Of a stretch of DNA of 64,000 nucleotides, positions 63,110 through 64,000 are shown piece after piece. The first letter of the stretch is position 1; each line of letters starts with the position of its first letter. Made by a program: the position numbers and the translations under genes. The notes beneath the pieces were generated by a model that searched no databases, was not told the origin of the DNA, and saw only the letters and a list, made by a program, of their open reading frames with translations. This DNA is from Planctomycetota bacterium (lineage in GTDB: Bacteria > Planctomycetota > PLA2 > JAEUHO01), in assembly GCA_029259775.1 (NCBI GenBank), contig JAJDEN010000058.1, positions 248,001 through 312,000 on the forward strand. The letters run 5' to 3'.

Positions 63110-64000
63110 CTGCGCATCGGGATCGATCACCGCCCCGCCCTCGACGGCCGTGGTGGCATCGCGGTCTACGTGCGCGAGCTGGTCGGCGCTCTCGCAGCGG
63201 CTTATCCCGAGGACGCGCTCGAGCTCTATGCCCACCGCTTGCGGCGCCCCGAGGGTGCAGCGCCCCCGGCTGAGTTGCCCCCCAACGCAACCCTGCACCG
63301 GCGCCGGCTGCCGGCCCGGGCCCTGGCGCTCGCCGCGCAGGCAGGCCTCGGCGCGGACCGTGTCCTCGGCAGCGTCGACGTCATGCACTGGACCGACTAC
63401 GTCCCGCTCGAGACCTCGCGCGCGCCCGTCGTGGCGACCGTCCACGACGTGTGCTTTGCCTCGCTGCCGGACTGCTACACGGACGCGCAGCTCACGGGCC
63501 TGGCCGAGGTGACGCGCACCATCGCGGCGCAGGCGGCGCGCATCATCGTGCCGTGCACGCGCGTGCGCGGCGAGCTCTCACAGCAATTCGCCGTCGAAGC
63601 TGATCGCATCGACGTCGTGCCGCACGGCTGCCGGCCGCTCCCGGACGTGCCGCCCGCCGACGACCTTGGGCGCTACATTCTCTTTGTGGGCACGCTCCAG
63701 CCACGCAAGAACATCGAGCGTCTCGTCGAGGCGTTCGACGCCGTTCACGCGCAGAGGCCCGACGTGTCGCTGGTGGTCGCGGGCGGTCGTGGCTGGCTCG
63801 ATGAGGGCATCGTCGCCGCGATGGCCCAGCGGGAGTACGTTGCGCACGCAGGCGATGTCGACGCCGACAGGCTGAGCGCGCTCTACCGGGGTGCCATCGC
63901 CGTCGCGTTCCCATCGCTCGGCGAGGGCTTCGGCCTGCCGGTTCTCGAGGCGATGCATTGTGGACGCGCCGTGCTCGTGGGTGCAGACACCGCCTGCAGC
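63110..64000 (+). CDS. GT4-family glycosyltransferase, N-terminal part, CTG start
   Basis: The frame runs without a stop to the right edge, giving 297 residues of an unfinished protein. The opening LRIGIDHRPALDGRGGIAVY would be the standard MRIGID start of family 4 glycosyltransferases, except that the first codon is CTG. GGAGG lies 7 nt before it, and no ATG, GTG or TTG precedes the fold. The donor-binding half shows YILFVGTLQPRKNIERLVEAF, a SLVVAGGRGW stretch and FPSLGEGFGLPVLEAM, the classic E-x7-E-containing motif. It probably transfers a sugar to a cell-surface glycan. The acceptor and the C-terminus lie outside the window. Confidence 0.82.
   Translation, partial: MRIGIDHRPALDGRGGIAVYVRELVGALAAAYPEDALELYAHRLRRPEGAAPPAELPPNATLHRRRLPARALALAAQAGLGADRVLGSVDVMHWTDYVPLETSRAPVVATVHDVCFASLPDCYTDAQLTGLAEVTRTIAAQAARIIVPCTRVRGELSQQFAVEADRIDVVPHGCRPLPDVPPADDLGRYILFVGTLQPRKNIERLVEAFDAVHAQRPDVSLVVAGGRGWLDEGIVAAMAQREYVAHAGDVDADRLSALYRGAIAVAFPSLGEGFGLPVLEAMHCGRAVLVGADTACS

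Overview
This 64 kb window comes from the chromosome of a high-GC Gram-negative bacterium, most likely a member of Planctomycetota (inference). The outer membrane is indicated by lpxK and a type II secretion pseudopilin. The planctomycete flavour comes from large exported proteins with FG-GAP, SUMF1 (formylglycine-enzyme-like) and prenyltransferase/squalene-oxidase repeats, transmembrane Hanks-type kinases, a SecD-like lipoprotein, and a bacterial DNA topoisomerase VI. No rRNA, tRNA, CRISPR array, insertion sequence or phage gene was recognised. Coding density is high and most genes sit in short, often overlapping runs.

Layout. 0-3 kb: the tail of an unknown gene, a di-heme cytochrome c oxidoreductase, a SlyD-like isomerase and a hotdog thioesterase. 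3-11 kb: a complete overlapping menaquinone operon, transcribed leftward as menF-menD-menH-menB-menA-menC-menE. The hotdog thioesterase at its downstream end is a good candidate for the DHNA-CoA hydrolase step. 11-20 kb: ileS, a rhomboid protease, a transmembrane Ser/Thr kinase, acetyl-CoA synthetase and a TIGR01777 epimerase, all rightward. 20-29 kb: an exported methyltransferase with a lipoprotein, a flavin/NAD oxidoreductase, an FHA protein, a glutaryl-CoA dehydrogenase-like enzyme, a MarR regulator, a kinase-SUMF1 fusion and a SecD-like lipoprotein. 29-41 kb: a prenyltransferase-repeat protein, a heterodimeric ABC exporter, a 0.7 kb gene-free AT-richer island, an exported SUMF1 protein, a double-LysM protein and lpxK. 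41-50 kb: topoisomerase VI A and B with histone-H1-like tails, GspK, two FG-GAP proteins and a multipass membrane protein. 50-54 kb: a repeat-rich gap, a thioredoxin-fold/HEAT protein read through an in-frame TGA, and an ABC-2 transporter. 54-62 kb: histidine degradation and one-carbon genes (fchA, ftcD, hutI, hutU) interleaved with a glycosyltransferase and monomeric isocitrate dehydrogenase. 62-64 kb: a cysteine-cluster exported protein and an unfinished glycosyltransferase with a CTG start.

The most interesting signal is at 50559-51668 (minus strand). A signal peptide and the first half of a thioredoxin fold run in frame into a TGA exactly where the first cysteine of a CxxC motif belongs (reading U-P-H-C). 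The frame then stays open for 309 codons, and a small hairpin follows the TGA at the spacing expected of a bacterial SECIS. I read this as a selenoprotein that automatic annotation would truncate.

Two genome-wide habits are also visible. Many first genes have a TANNNT hexamer ending 6-9 nt before the start codon and no clear Shine-Dalgarno, which suggests leaderless transcripts. Palindromic repeats are concentrated in tail-to-tail gaps.
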